NCBI GenBank assembly: GCA_964370635.1
Contig: CAYJJU010000009.1
Coordinates: forward strand, 34,832 to 98,831
Direction of reading: 5' to 3'
Source of the DNA: SIG603 sp964370635
GTDB lineage: Bacteria > Bacillota > Clostridia > Oscillospirales > Acutalibacteraceae
Length of the DNA stretch: 64,000 nucleotides
Both the position numbers and the translations under genes were made by a program. The notes under the pieces were generated by a model. It was not told where the DNA came from and did no database searches. It was given only the letters and a program-made list of their open reading frames with translations. This document shows, piece by piece, positions 8,431 to 16,587 of this stretch; the first letter of the stretch is position 1; each line of letters begins with the position of its first letter.

Positions 8431-9105
8431 ATGAGAATTTTACTTGCAGAAGACGAGCGAGACATGAATAAGATTATCACAAAAAAATTAGTGTCAGAGG
8501 CTTATGCCGTCGATAGTTGTTTTGATGGGGAAGCGGCACTAGATTATATAGAATGCACCGATTATGACGTTATAATACTTGATGTTATGATGCCAAAGAA
8601 GGACGGCTTTTCGGTGCTTAAGACCATGCGTGACAAATGTATAGAAACACCGGTGATTTTTTTAACGGCAAGAGATGCGGTATCGGACAGGGTGAAGGGA
8701 CTTGACTTAGGCGCAAACGACTACCTTGTTAAACCGTTTTCTTTTGATGAGCTTATGGCGCGCATTCGTGTCATGACCAGGCTACAATCCGGAAAGTCAA
8801 GCAATGTGCTGACGGCCTCTGACTTGACGCTAGATATTAGTGCGCATGTCGTTAAACGTGGGGATACAGTCATAAATTTGTCCTCAAAAGAGTATCAAAT
8901 TCTAAAGTATATGATGTATAATGTCGGCATTGTGCTCTCAAGGGAGAAAATCGAAAATCATATTTGGAATTATGATTATGAGGGAGGAACCAATGTAGTC
9001 GATGTGTATATCAGATACCTTAGAAAGAAAATCGACAGTGGTTTTGATACAAAACTTATTCATACGGTAAGAGGAAGCGGTTATGTGCTTCGGGAGGGCG
9101 TATGA
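8431..9105 (+). CDS. OmpR/PhoB-family response regulator
   Basis: 224 residues in two domains. The receiver (1-118) has acidic residues E7/D8, phospho-acceptor D51 (DVIILDVMMPKKDGF), the T in IFLTARD and K101 (LVKPFS). The C-terminal winged helix (about 125-222) shows LSSKEYQILKYMM and VVDVYIRYLRKKID ... TVRGSGYVL, the Trans_reg_C signature. It overlaps the downstream kinase gene by 4 bp (ATGA), so the two are translationally coupled. It is likely to bind direct repeats; a matching tandem TTTAATCTT lies before the PepSY gene at 10465-10484. Confidence 0.95.
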   Translation: MRILLAEDERDMNKIITKKLVSEAYAVDSCFDGEAALDYIECTDYDVIILDVMMPKKDGFSVLKTMRDKCIETPVIFLTARDAVSDRVKGLDLGANDYLVKPFSFDELMARIRVMTRLQSGKSSNVLTASDLTLDISAHVVKRGDTVINLSSKEYQILKYMMYNVGIVLSREKIENHIWNYDYEGGTNVVDVYIRYLRKKIDSGFDTKLIHTVRGSGYVLREGV

Positions 9106-10454
9106 TAAAAGTATCGGCAAAAATAAGGCTCACCCTTTTTACAACATTTCTTATGCTGGTTATGGCAGGCGTTTTAATAGCCTTAATGTTCTCGATAAGC
9201 GATGGCATTATTGCAGAAAATAGCATTGCGCAGTTGATAGAAGTGGTGGACGATAACTCAGACGAGCTTGAGTTTGATGACGGACAACTGGATACCGACG
9301 ACGTGGATTTTTTTGAAAAAGGCGTATATACAGTTTTATTCTCACAAGATGGCGGATTTATTTATGGCGATTTACCGGAAGCGGAGATTGCCACATTGCC
9401 ATTTGCTGATAAAGAAACTACCGAGTTTGCCACCGACTCGGCGCTATACTATATATATGACAGGCTAGCCTCGGTGGAGGACTCACGCTCTCTTGTATGG
9501 GTGCGTGGAGTCATTGCGGTAGACGAGGTCGCAAGCACCACAAACAGTATTTTGCAAATGACACTGCTGTCTTTGCCACTGTTTGTAATTTTGGGTGCGA
9601 TAGGGTGCTATTTTATTGCAAAAAGAACATTTCGTCCCATAGATAAAATTGTAAAAACGGCACAAACTATAAGTGAGAGCGAAAACCTCGCACTGCGAAT
9701 TGATTTGCAAAATGGAAGTCCCGAAATAGTAAGACTTGCGGATACATTTGATAAAATGTTTGAGCGCTTAGAGCTTGCATTTGAAGCGGAGAAACAATTT
9801 ACCTCAGATGTTTCGCATGAGCTTAGAACACCTACCGCCGTCATTTTAGCACAGTGCGAGTACGCCATCGGAGAGAATGTCACGGCGGAGGATAAAGAGG
9901 ACGCGCTTGAAACGGTTCAAAGACAAGCGCTTAAAATGTCAAACTTAATATCTGACTTGCTAAACTTAATTCACCTTGATAGAGGCACGCAAAAGGCAGA
10001 GTTAAGGCAAATAAATCTTAGTGAACTCGTGGAAGAAGTCTGTGAAGAGCAGGGACTGCTTGCTCCGTCTGATATTAAAATGACACATGAAATTGCGCCA
10101 AATATAAATGGGTATTTTGATTACGCAATGATTAGCAGGCTTCTTGGAAATTTAATAAGCAATTCGTTTTCATATAAAAAAGAAAACGGAAAGGTCCACG
10201 TCACACTTGCCGAAACTCCCACAGAGATAGTATTATCTGTGAAAGACGACGGAATAGGAATAGCTAAAGAGCACAGGGAAAAGATTTGGAATAGATTTTA
10301 TCAAGTAGACAGCTCACGCACAACAAGCCAGTACGGAAGCATGGGCTTGGGTTTATCCATGGTGGCGCAAATTGCAAAGCTCCATAATGCGGAAATTCTG
10401 CTTGATAGTGAGCTAAATGAAGGCAGTTTGTTTACGGTGAAATTTCCGAAATAA
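9102..10454 (+). CDS. Membrane sensor histidine kinase (HisKA/HATPase)
   Basis: 450 residues. Two membrane helices (about 12-34 and 150-172) bracket an acidic extracellular sensor region of about 115 residues. HAMP (FRPIDKIVKTAQTIS) follows, then the HisKA H-box (FTSDVSHELRTPTAVIL), the N-box (LGNLISNSFSYKKENGKV), G1 (DDGIGIAKEHREKIWNRF) and G2 (GSMGLGLSMVAQIAKLH). All catalytic motifs are intact. It phosphorylates the upstream response regulator. The acidic sensor plus the downstream PepSY protein suggest sensing of an envelope state or cation, but the signal is not deducible. Confidence 0.95.
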   Translation: MIKVSAKIRLTLFTTFLMLVMAGVLIALMFSISDGIIAENSIAQLIEVVDDNSDELEFDDGQLDTDDVDFFEKGVYTVLFSQDGGFIYGDLPEAEIATLPFADKETTEFATDSALYYIYDRLASVEDSRSLVWVRGVIAVDEVASTTNSILQMTLLSLPLFVILGAIGCYFIAKRTFRPIDKIVKTAQTISESENLALRIDLQNGSPEIVRLADTFDKMFERLELAFEAEKQFTSDVSHELRTPTAVILAQCEYAIGENVTAEDKEDALETVQRQALKMSNLISDLLNLIHLDRGTQKAELRQINLSELVEEVCEEQGLLAPSDIKMTHEIAPNINGYFDYAMISRLLGNLISNSFSYKKENGKVHVTLAETPTEIVLSVKDDGIGIAKEHREKIWNRFYQVDSSRTTSQYGSMGLGLSMVAQIAKLHNAEILLDSELNEGSLFTVKFPK

Positions 10455-10464
10455 ATTTTATAGT

Positions 10465-10500
10465 TTTAATCTTACTTTAATCTTTAGAGTATAAGATTAA
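10465..10500 (+). promoter_or_regulatory. Tandem response-regulator boxes upstream of the PepSY gene
   Basis: TTTAATCTT occurs at 10465-10473 and again at 10476-10484, an 11-bp period typical of OmpR-type dimers. A third, inverted half (ATAAGATTAA, 10491-10500) follows and overlaps a TATAAG-like -10. The location, directly after the two-component genes and before the PepSY gene, suggests that the pair activates this promoter. Confidence 0.5.
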
Positions 10501-10545
10501 CTCAGCTAGTAAAGAGAGCTATAAAAAATACTAGGAGGTATTACT

Positions 10546-11466
10546 ATGAAATCAAAAACTATTTTTACAAAAGTCGGTATTAGCCTTGGCGCTATACTTC
10601 TTACAATAATGCTTGCAGGTGGAGTGATGGCTATCGCAGGGTCTATGGCGGCCGCCGAGGCCGAAAAATCGGTAGCCGCGCAGGCTGAGGCTGTTACAGT
10701 TAACAGCTTGGCGCCCACTGGTGAAAATGTAGAAGAAAATTACATCGGCGAAGCCGAGGCAAAAGCCGTGGCACTTGCACATGCAGGACTTAGCGAAGCT
10801 GAGGTTTCACAAATGCTATGCAAACTAGATTACGACGACGGCGTGGCAGAATACGAAGTGGAGTTTTGGGACGGTACAACAGAGTATGATTACGAAATAA
10901 ATGCCGTAACTGGTGAGATTATATCCTACGATTACGACATGGAAAACTATGATGTAAAGCCTCAACCAACACCTGATACAAGTAGCACTGCGACAGAATA
11001 CATCGGCGAAACTAAGGCGAAAGCCGTGGCGCTAGCACACGCAGGACTTAGCGAATCCGAAGTTTCACAAATGCTATGCAAACTAGATTACGACGACGGC
11101 GTGGCAGAATACGAAGTGGAGTTTTGGGACGGTACAACAGAGTATGATTACGAAATAAATGCCGTAACTGGTGAGATTATATCCTACGATTACGACATGG
11201 AAAACTATGATGTAAAGCCTCAACCAACACCTGATACTAGTAGCACTGCGACAGAATACATCGGCGAAGCCAAGGCAAAAGCCGTGGCACTTGCACATGC
11301 AGGACTAAGCGAATCCGAGGTCAGTCACATGAAGTGTGAGTTTGATTTTGATGATGGCTATGCCGAATATGAAGTAGAATGGGAAGTAGGCACAATGGAG
11401 TATGAATATACTATTAGTGCAATCGACGGAACAATTTTGGAACACGATGTGGAGCATGATGATTAA
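10546..11466 (+). CDS. Secreted/anchored protein with three PepSY domains
   Basis: 306 residues. An N-terminal membrane anchor or signal (about 8-38) is followed by a linker and three PepSY units at about 66-151, 152-237 and 238-306. Each begins YIGExxAKAVALAHAGLSE, continues EYEVEFWDGTTEYDYEI and ends NAVTGEIISYDYD. PepSY domains are small alpha-beta folds thought to inhibit or chaperone extracellular proteases or to bind ligands near the membrane. Units 1 and 2 are nearly identical in DNA (258-bp period), while unit 3 has diverged (HMKCEFDFDDGYAEYEVEW). AGGAGG precedes the ATG. It probably belongs to the regulon of the adjacent two-component system. Confidence 0.9.
   Translation: MKSKTIFTKVGISLGAILLTIMLAGGVMAIAGSMAAAEAEKSVAAQAEAVTVNSLAPTGENVEENYIGEAEAKAVALAHAGLSEAEVSQMLCKLDYDDGVAEYEVEFWDGTTEYDYEINAVTGEIISYDYDMENYDVKPQPTPDTSSTATEYIGETKAKAVALAHAGLSESEVSQMLCKLDYDDGVAEYEVEFWDGTTEYDYEINAVTGEIISYDYDMENYDVKPQPTPDTSSTATEYIGEAKAKAVALAHAGLSESEVSHMKCEFDFDDGYAEYEVEWEVGTMEYEYTISAIDGTILEHDVEHDD
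10741..11466 (+). repeat. In-frame tandem repeat, 258-bp period, three units
   Basis: Units start at 10741, 10999 and 11257 (TACATCGGCGAA each time). The first two are almost identical over 258 bp including synonymous sites; the third is similar for roughly its first 70 bp and then diverges. The low synonymous divergence implies recent duplication or gene conversion. Confidence 0.95.
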
Positions 11467-11515
11467 AAAAACAATTAGATGCAGTTAAACAGGGCTTTTA
11501 TGCTAACAAAAAATT

Positions 11516-11591
11516 CAGGGGCTATCCTATATGTTTGCCCGAGACTAAGGGATTTCCTTTACTTTCGGACTGTCATGTAGGATAGTCCCTG
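11516..11591. other. Long structured hairpin after the PepSY gene
   Basis: The arms 11516-11533 and 11574-11591 pair over 18 bp with only two G-T pairs. The 40-nt apical region can form a second stem (CCGA/TCGG enclosing AAGG/CCTT). No T-run follows directly, so it is not a canonical terminator. It could be a small RNA, an mRNA 3'-end structure or a palindromic repeat remnant. Confidence 0.6.
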
Positions 11592-11615
11592 TAAGTTTAT
11601 ATATCTTTTAAAAAT

Positions 11616-11682
11616 GTCACTAAGTAATAACGCCAAACTTGGAGATGTTTTAGTTGAAATTACAACAAATTGGTACTACAAT
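11616..11682 (+). promoter_or_regulatory. Operator plus promoter of PTS operon 1
   Basis: An operator-like block, GTCACTAAGTAATAACG followed by CCAAA (11616-11637), then 16 nt, the -35 TTGAAA (11654-11659), 17 nt and the -10 TACAAT (11677-11682). The same block, with identical spacing, recurs before Enzyme I at 14846-14912. The likely ligand is the MtlR-type regulator encoded at 18090. Confidence 0.8.
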
Positions 11683-11737
11683 ATAAGCATAGAAGAACTC
11701 AATTGAAAACGAAATAAATTATAAAGGAGCAAGTCTT

Positions 11738-12196
11738 ATGTTTTTTAAAAAGAAAAGCCAAGCCGAGAAGAAAGAGTTATTACAAAAAGACAATATAAAA
11801 TTGAACTGTACCGAAACTGACAAAATTACAATAATCAAAACTGTTGGTCAAATGTTAGTTGATAGCGGATATGCAAATCCAGCATACGTTGAAGGCATGC
11901 TAAAAAGAGAGGAAAGTTTCTCTACTTACATGGGTGCAGGACTTTCAATTCCACACGGTGTAGAGGGTGCGAAAAAAGAAGTGCTTTGCTCAGGCATTGC
12001 AGTAATGGTTTTCCCTGACGGCGTTGTATGGGATGAAGAAAAAGCTCATTTGGTTGTAGGCATTGCAAGTGCCGGCGACGAACATTTAGAAATCTTAGGA
12101 GCGCTGAGCGATAAAATAATGGACGAGGTGTCTTATAAGAAGTTACTAACAGGCGATGTGGACACAGTTTACAACATCCTTACAAATAAAGCTTAG
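11738..12196 (+). CDS. mtlF: PTS sugar transporter EIIA, mannitol/fructose class
   Basis: A 152-residue soluble phosphocarrier that takes phosphate from HPr and passes it to EIIB. The phosphorylated histidine is H73 in GAGLSIPHGVEGAK, and VVGIASAGDEHLEIL is the second conserved segment. A charged N-terminal extension of about 20 residues (MFFKKKSQAEKKE) precedes the domain. AAAGGAG gives a clear start. It is first in an operon with a PfkB kinase, an MDR dehydrogenase and HPr, while its EIICB partner lies in the next operon (16588). The family match is to EIIA-Mtl; the substrate itself is inferred from EIICB. Confidence 0.88.
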   Translation: MFFKKKSQAEKKELLQKDNIKLNCTETDKITIIKTVGQMLVDSGYANPAYVEGMLKREESFSTYMGAGLSIPHGVEGAKKEVLCSGIAVMVFPDGVVWDEEKAHLVVGIASAGDEHLEILGALSDKIMDEVSYKKLLTGDVDTVYNILTNKA

Positions 12197-12209
12197 GAGA
12201 TGATAATCT

Positions 12210-13139
12210 ATGATTATTACAGTAACTATGAACCCTGCGATAGACAAAACAATCGAAGTTGAAAATTTTGAAGTAGGGACTTTAAACAGAATAATCAAAT
12301 CTGTCTTTGATGCCGGCGGTAAAGGAATTAACGTATCAAAAACCATAAATGCAATAGGCGGCAAAACTCTTGCAACCGGCTTTGTGGGCGGCAGTACAGG
12401 AAAAATGATAGTGGATGCCTTGAACTTATTAAATATAGAAAATGATTTCATATATTTAGAGGGTGAAACAAGGACAAATACAAAAGTGTTTGCAAACAAC
12501 GCTCCCGTAACAGAGCTCAATGAGCAAGGTGCAAATGTAAGTGAAGAAAAAATAGCTGACTTGCTAAACAAAATAGCAGGCTATGCAAACGAAGATGCAA
12601 TTTTTGTCCTAGCAGGAAGCATCCCAAAGGGCGTGCCTAAGGATATCTATAAAACAATTACACAAATGGTAAAAGAAAAAGGAAGCAAGGTTTTGCTAGA
12701 TGCCGACGGTGAGCTTTTTAGAAATTCGCTTAGCGCGGTCCCTACTTTGATTAAGCCAAACAGGGAAGAGCTTTCAGAGTATGCGAATTTAACGGGAGAG
12801 GTTACAAAAGAAGATCTCATAAAAGTGGCGCAAGAGTTTTTGCAAAGTGGCATTGAAACCGTAGTAATATCAATGGGAAAGCATGGCTCAATGTTTTTAA
12901 AAGACGGAAAAAAATATTTTTGCGAGCCGGTTGATGTAAAAATTTCATCTACAGTGGGCGCAGGAGATGCAATGGTTGCAGGTCTTGCATATTCATTAGA
13001 GCATAAATTTAGCACTGAGGACACAATTAGACTGAGTGTGGCAACATCGGCAGGTGCTGTTACAACTGTAGGAACAAAACCACCTACAAAAGAATTGGTT
13101 GATGAACTAGTCGATAAAGTAGTAATACACCAAATATAA
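12210..13139 (+). CDS. PfkB-family sugar-phosphate kinase (1-phosphofructokinase / tagatose-6-phosphate kinase type)
   Basis: 309 residues, the usual length. It shows the N-terminal FruK/LacC start MIITVTMNPAIDKTIEV, the PfkB signature GGKGINVSKTINAIGG (about 36-51) and the catalytic segment STVGAGDAMVAGLAYSLEH with base D253. These enzymes phosphorylate fructose-1-phosphate, fructose-6-phosphate or tagatose-6-phosphate to a bisphosphate for aldolase. It starts 13 bp after the EIIA gene. In this context the dehydrogenase next door would make a ketose phosphate and this kinase would commit it to glycolysis. Exact substrate is not resolvable by eye. Confidence 0.88.
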   Translation: MIITVTMNPAIDKTIEVENFEVGTLNRIIKSVFDAGGKGINVSKTINAIGGKTLATGFVGGSTGKMIVDALNLLNIENDFIYLEGETRTNTKVFANNAPVTELNEQGANVSEEKIADLLNKIAGYANEDAIFVLAGSIPKGVPKDIYKTITQMVKEKGSKVLLDADGELFRNSLSAVPTLIKPNREELSEYANLTGEVTKEDLIKVAQEFLQSGIETVVISMGKHGSMFLKDGKKYFCEPVDVKISSTVGAGDAMVAGLAYSLEHKFSTEDTIRLSVATSAGAVTTVGTKPPTKELVDELVDKVVIHQI

Positions 13140-13171
13140 GTAAATACTCACATAAAGAAAGGTTGATTAAA

Positions 13172-14431
13172 ATGAAAACTAAAGCAGTAAGAATGTACGG
13201 AGCCAAAGACTTAAGACTTGAAGAATTTGAATTGCCAGCAATTAAAGATGATGAAATTTTGGTTAAAGTTATAAGTGATAGCATTTGTATGTCTACCTAT
13301 AAACTTGCAGAGCAAGGTGCAAACCATAAAAGAGCACCTGAAAATATTGCAACTAATCCTATCATAATAGGCCATGAGTTTTCAGGAATTATAGTTGAAG
13401 TCGGAGAAAAGTGGAAAGACCAATTTAAAGCAGGGCAAAAATTCACACAACAACCTGCACTTAACTACAAAGGCAGTCTTGCATCTCCCGGTTACTCATA
13501 CGAGTTCTTTGGAGGCGCTTGCACATACTGCATTATTCCACAAGAAGTTATGGAACTCGGCTGTTTAATGGTGTACGAGGGCGAAAGCTTTTTTGAAGCC
13601 TCTTTAGGTGAGCCTATGAGCTGTATTATTGGCGGATATCATGGAAATTACCACACAAACAAGCGCAATCACGACCTTAAAACAGGCACTAAAGAAGACG
13701 GAGATATTATCATTTTAGGCGGCTGTGGACCTATGGGTCTTGGCGCTATAAGCTATGGGCTTCAGCTTGAAAACAAGCCAAAAAGAATAGTTGTTACAGA
13801 TATAGACGACGCAAAAATCCAAAGAGCAAGAGAAGTTATATCTGAAGAAAAGGCAAAGGAAAAAGGCGTTGAGCTTATCTATGTAAATACCGCGAAACTT
13901 AATGATGAAGTGGAAGATTTAAGGGCACTGACAGGTGGTAAGGGGTATGACGACGTGTTCGTATACATTCCAAACAGAAGAGTTGCAGAACTTGGCGACA
14001 AACTTTTAGGTTTTGACGGTTGCTTAAACTTCTTCGCAGGCCCATCTGACAGCAACTTCATGGCAGAATTAAACCTTTACAACGTCCACTACACAAGCTC
14101 ACATATTTTGGGAACTACAGGTGGTAATAACGACGATTTAATTGAAGCAAATGAACTTGCAGCGGCAGGCAAAATTGAGCCAGCTGTAATGGTTACTCAT
14201 ATAGGTGGTATAGACAGCATAGCAGAGGCTACACTTGACTTGCCTAATATACCCGGCGGAAAGAAACTCACTTATACACAGTTTGACATGCCACTGACGG
14301 CTATCGAAGATTTTGGAGAGCTTGCAAAAGATAGTGAACTTTATGCAAAACTTGATAAAATATGCAAGGCAAACAGAGGTTTGTGGAGCGCAGAAGCAGA
14401 AAAAGTATTGTTTGAGCACTACGGTGTTTAA
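13172..14431 (+). CDS. Zinc-type MDR polyol-phosphate dehydrogenase (sorbose-1-phosphate reductase-like)
   Basis: 419 residues of the medium-chain dehydrogenase fold: a catalytic zinc site with C39 (SICMSTYK) and H68/E69 (IIGHEFSG), then the NAD(P)-binding GGCGPMGLGAISYG. The size, larger than the usual 340-350, and the GGACTYCIIPQ and SYEFFGG segments resemble the SorE/L-sorbose-1-phosphate reductase branch. I chose the ATG at 13172 (AAAGG 9 nt upstream) over a TTG at 13163. Lacking a classic MtlD, the locus probably uses this enzyme to oxidise the hexitol phosphate produced by the PTS. Confidence 0.8.
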   Translation: MKTKAVRMYGAKDLRLEEFELPAIKDDEILVKVISDSICMSTYKLAEQGANHKRAPENIATNPIIIGHEFSGIIVEVGEKWKDQFKAGQKFTQQPALNYKGSLASPGYSYEFFGGACTYCIIPQEVMELGCLMVYEGESFFEASLGEPMSCIIGGYHGNYHTNKRNHDLKTGTKEDGDIIILGGCGPMGLGAISYGLQLENKPKRIVVTDIDDAKIQRAREVISEEKAKEKGVELIYVNTAKLNDEVEDLRALTGGKGYDDVFVYIPNRRVAELGDKLLGFDGCLNFFAGPSDSNFMAELNLYNVHYTSSHILGTTGGNNDDLIEANELAAAGKIEPAVMVTHIGGIDSIAEATLDLPNIPGGKKLTYTQFDMPLTAIEDFGELAKDSELYAKLDKICKANRGLWSAEAEKVLFEHYGV

Positions 14432-14454
14432 TATATTGAAAGGTTGTAATAATT

Positions 14455-14721
14455 ATGGTATCTAAAAAAATATTAATCAGAAATCAATCAGGTCTACACG
14501 CAAGACCAGCAAGTATTCTCGCAAAAGAGGCGTCACTGTGCCCTTGTGACGTATTAATCAACACAGGCACTAAAACTGTAGTGGCGAAAAGTATCTTAAA
14601 TATTATGTCCGCAGTTATTAAAAAAGGTACAGAAATTGAACTTATCTGTGAAGGCGAAGACGAAGTAGCGTGCCTTGAAAGGCTATCGGCTTTAATAGAA
14701 GAAGGTTTCGGAGAACTGTAA
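14455..14721 (+). CDS. HPr-family phosphocarrier dedicated to the hexitol PTS locus
   Basis: 88 residues. The phosphorylated histidine is H15 (SGLHARPASIL). The equivalent of regulatory Ser46 is also present (VAKSILNIMS, S46 by count), so both PEP-dependent and HPr-kinase phosphorylation sites look intact. It is the last gene of operon 1, 24 bp after the dehydrogenase, and is followed by a strong terminator. Its position beside an Enzyme I gene suggests a dedicated relay; it may instead be the cell's general HPr. Confidence 0.92.
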   Translation: MVSKKILIRNQSGLHARPASILAKEASLCPCDVLINTGTKTVVAKSILNIMSAVIKKGTEIELICEGEDEVACLERLSALIEEGFGEL

Positions 14722-14736
14722 TAGTCTAAATCTACT

Positions 14737-14777
14737 AACTGCGCCATTAATGAATTAACATTAAGGCGCAGTTTTTT
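14737..14777 (+). terminator. Terminator of PTS operon 1
   Basis: AACTGCGCC (14737-14745), then TTAATG, pair with CATTAA then GGCGCAGTT (one bulged A), followed by a T-run to about 14777. Very stable. Confidence 0.92.
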
Positions 14778-14845
14778 ATAATTTTTTCGGCAAATTGCAT
14801 AATTTATATTTTAAAATTTGTATTTAACTGTGATATTCAAATAGT

Positions 14846-14912
14846 GTCACTAAGTGATAATGCCAAATTCAAATGTCTTTTTGTTGAAATTGACATGTAG
14901 TGGTTATATAAT
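14846..14912 (+). promoter_or_regulatory. Operator plus promoter of PTS operon 2
   Basis: GTCACTAAGTGATAATG then CCAAA (14846-14867), 16 nt, TTGAAA (14884-14889), 17 nt, TATAAT (14907-14912). Includes the perfect palindrome TCACTAAGTGA. The layout matches 11616-11682 base for base in spacing. Confidence 0.82.
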
Positions 14913-14958
14913 ATGGTTAAGGGAAATTCATTAAATTTATTTTATAGGAGAGTGCGGT

Positions 14959-16572
14959 ATGAAGAAACTAATAGTAGAAAAAACAGCTTCCCGTGGAGTC
15001 GTCGTCGCTCCGATATTCAAATATGTTCAGCCCGACCTAAGTCCTGACACTAATATCATTTTGGAAAATCAAATTAATCACGAAGTTGAGCTTTTTGAGA
15101 GTGCAAAGGATAAAGTTGTCAAGGAACTTGAGATTTTAGCAGAAAGTAATGCAGTATTTTTCGCCCATGGAGAAATTGCGAGTGACTACACCTTAATCGA
15201 GGGCATCGTGTCTAAGATTAAGTCACAGCAAAAAAGTGCTCAGGCGGCGGTGCATGAAACCATTGAAGAAATAGCGACAATGTTCTCTATGGTAGACGAC
15301 CCGTACATGAAAGAGCGCAGTGCAGACGTTAAAGATGTTGGCAAACGCTATATGAGCGTGCTCAAAGATTTGCCTTTACCGGATTTAGGAGAGCTTAAAG
15401 AAGAGGTAGTTGTAGTAGCCACAGACATGTTCCCGTCCGACACGGTTAAGATAGACACAAAATATGTCAAAGGAATTATCACCGAAGAGGGTGGAGTCAC
15501 AAGCCATGTGTTTATTATTGCCAAGAGTATGGATATTCCTATACTTGTAGGCGTGTCCGATATACTCGAAAATTGCAAGGACAAAGACCTTGTCTGCATG
15601 GATGCAAAGTCTGGAGAGATTGTGGTAAATCCTGACGATGAAGAAAAGGCTATATTCTTGCAAAGAAAAAAAGACTTTTACGATGCCAAGGCAAGACTAG
15701 AGGCCTTGAGAAATGAAAAAGTACATACAAAAGATGGCAAGCACATTGAACTTTGTGCGAATGTCGGTGGAATAGCCGATATAAAAAACGCCTTAAAATA
15801 TAATGTAGAAGGTGTTGGTCTTTTTAGAAGCGAATTTTTATACATGGAAAGCATAAGGTTTCCTGATGAAGAGTTTCAGTATAAGACCTATAAAGAAGCC
15901 GTCACCCTTTGTCCTAGCGAGCTTACTATAAGAACCCTTGACATAGGAGGCGACAAAGAACTTTCTTATTTTGAGTTTGATAAAGAAGAAAATCCGTTCT
16001 TAGGATACAGAGCGATTAGAATTTGCCTTGAGCTAAAAGATATGTTCAAAGAGCAGTTAAGAGCAATACTAAGGGCAAGCGCCTTTGGCAATGTGAGAAT
16101 CATGATACCGATGATTATATCTTTAGAAGAAATTAAAATGGCTAAAGAAATTATCGAGGAATGCAAGTCAGAGCTTAGAGAAAGTGGCACTGAGTTTAAT
16201 GAAAACATTGAAGTTGGCATGATGGTGGAAACTCCGGCCAGTGTAATACTTGCAAAAGAATTTGCAAAAGAGGTCGACTTTTTCAGCATAGGAACCAACG
16301 ATTTAACGCAGTACCTTTTAGCAGTCGACAGAGGAAACAAAAAAGTTGCCGACAGATACGATTATTTCCACCCTGCGGTTTTGGGTGCGATTAAGCAGGT
16401 AATTGAAGCGGCACATGATGCAGGCATTAAAGTAGGTATGTGTGGCGAGATGGCAGGCGATGTAAAGGCCAGCAAACTACTATTAGACATGGGGTTAGAT
16501 GAATTTAGTATGTCAGCCTCTAGCGTGGATTACGTTAGAGAAGAGCTTATAAATTATATTAAAAAATCATAA
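14959..16572 (+). CDS. ptsI: Phosphoenolpyruvate-protein phosphotransferase (PTS Enzyme I)
   Basis: Transfers phosphate from PEP to HPr. 537 residues, somewhat shorter than the usual 570. The N-terminal HPr-binding helical part is followed by the phosphohistidine site GGVTSHVFIIAKS (H183) and a swivelling domain. The C-terminal PEP-binding barrel has VGLFRSEFLYM, TLDIGGDKE, VGMMVETPAS, FFSIGTNDLTQYLLAVDR and the catalytic-Cys loop GMCGEMAGD. All key motifs are intact. It is first in operon 2, with its own operator-promoter, and 15 bp before the EIICB gene. Enzyme I beside one specific permease is unusual; it may be a second copy or the only one. Confidence 0.95.
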   Translation: MKKLIVEKTASRGVVVAPIFKYVQPDLSPDTNIILENQINHEVELFESAKDKVVKELEILAESNAVFFAHGEIASDYTLIEGIVSKIKSQQKSAQAAVHETIEEIATMFSMVDDPYMKERSADVKDVGKRYMSVLKDLPLPDLGELKEEVVVVATDMFPSDTVKIDTKYVKGIITEEGGVTSHVFIIAKSMDIPILVGVSDILENCKDKDLVCMDAKSGEIVVNPDDEEKAIFLQRKKDFYDAKARLEALRNEKVHTKDGKHIELCANVGGIADIKNALKYNVEGVGLFRSEFLYMESIRFPDEEFQYKTYKEAVTLCPSELTIRTLDIGGDKELSYFEFDKEENPFLGYRAIRICLELKDMFKEQLRAILRASAFGNVRIMIPMIISLEEIKMAKEIIEECKSELRESGTEFNENIEVGMMVETPASVILAKEFAKEVDFFSIGTNDLTQYLLAVDRGNKKVADRYDYFHPAVLGAIKQVIEAAHDAGIKVGMCGEMAGDVKASKLLLDMGLDEFSMSASSVDYVREELINYIKKS

Positions 16573-16587
16573 AAGGAGCGAGAAAAA

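Noticed and set aside
10741..11466. CRISPR array or direct-repeat array
   Set aside because: The 258-bp repeats are in frame inside one protein-coding gene, with no spacers.
13172..14431. Definite call as L-sorbose-1-phosphate reductase SorE
   Set aside because: Resemblance only by family branch; the permease is mannitol-type. I keep the general polyol-phosphate dehydrogenase call.
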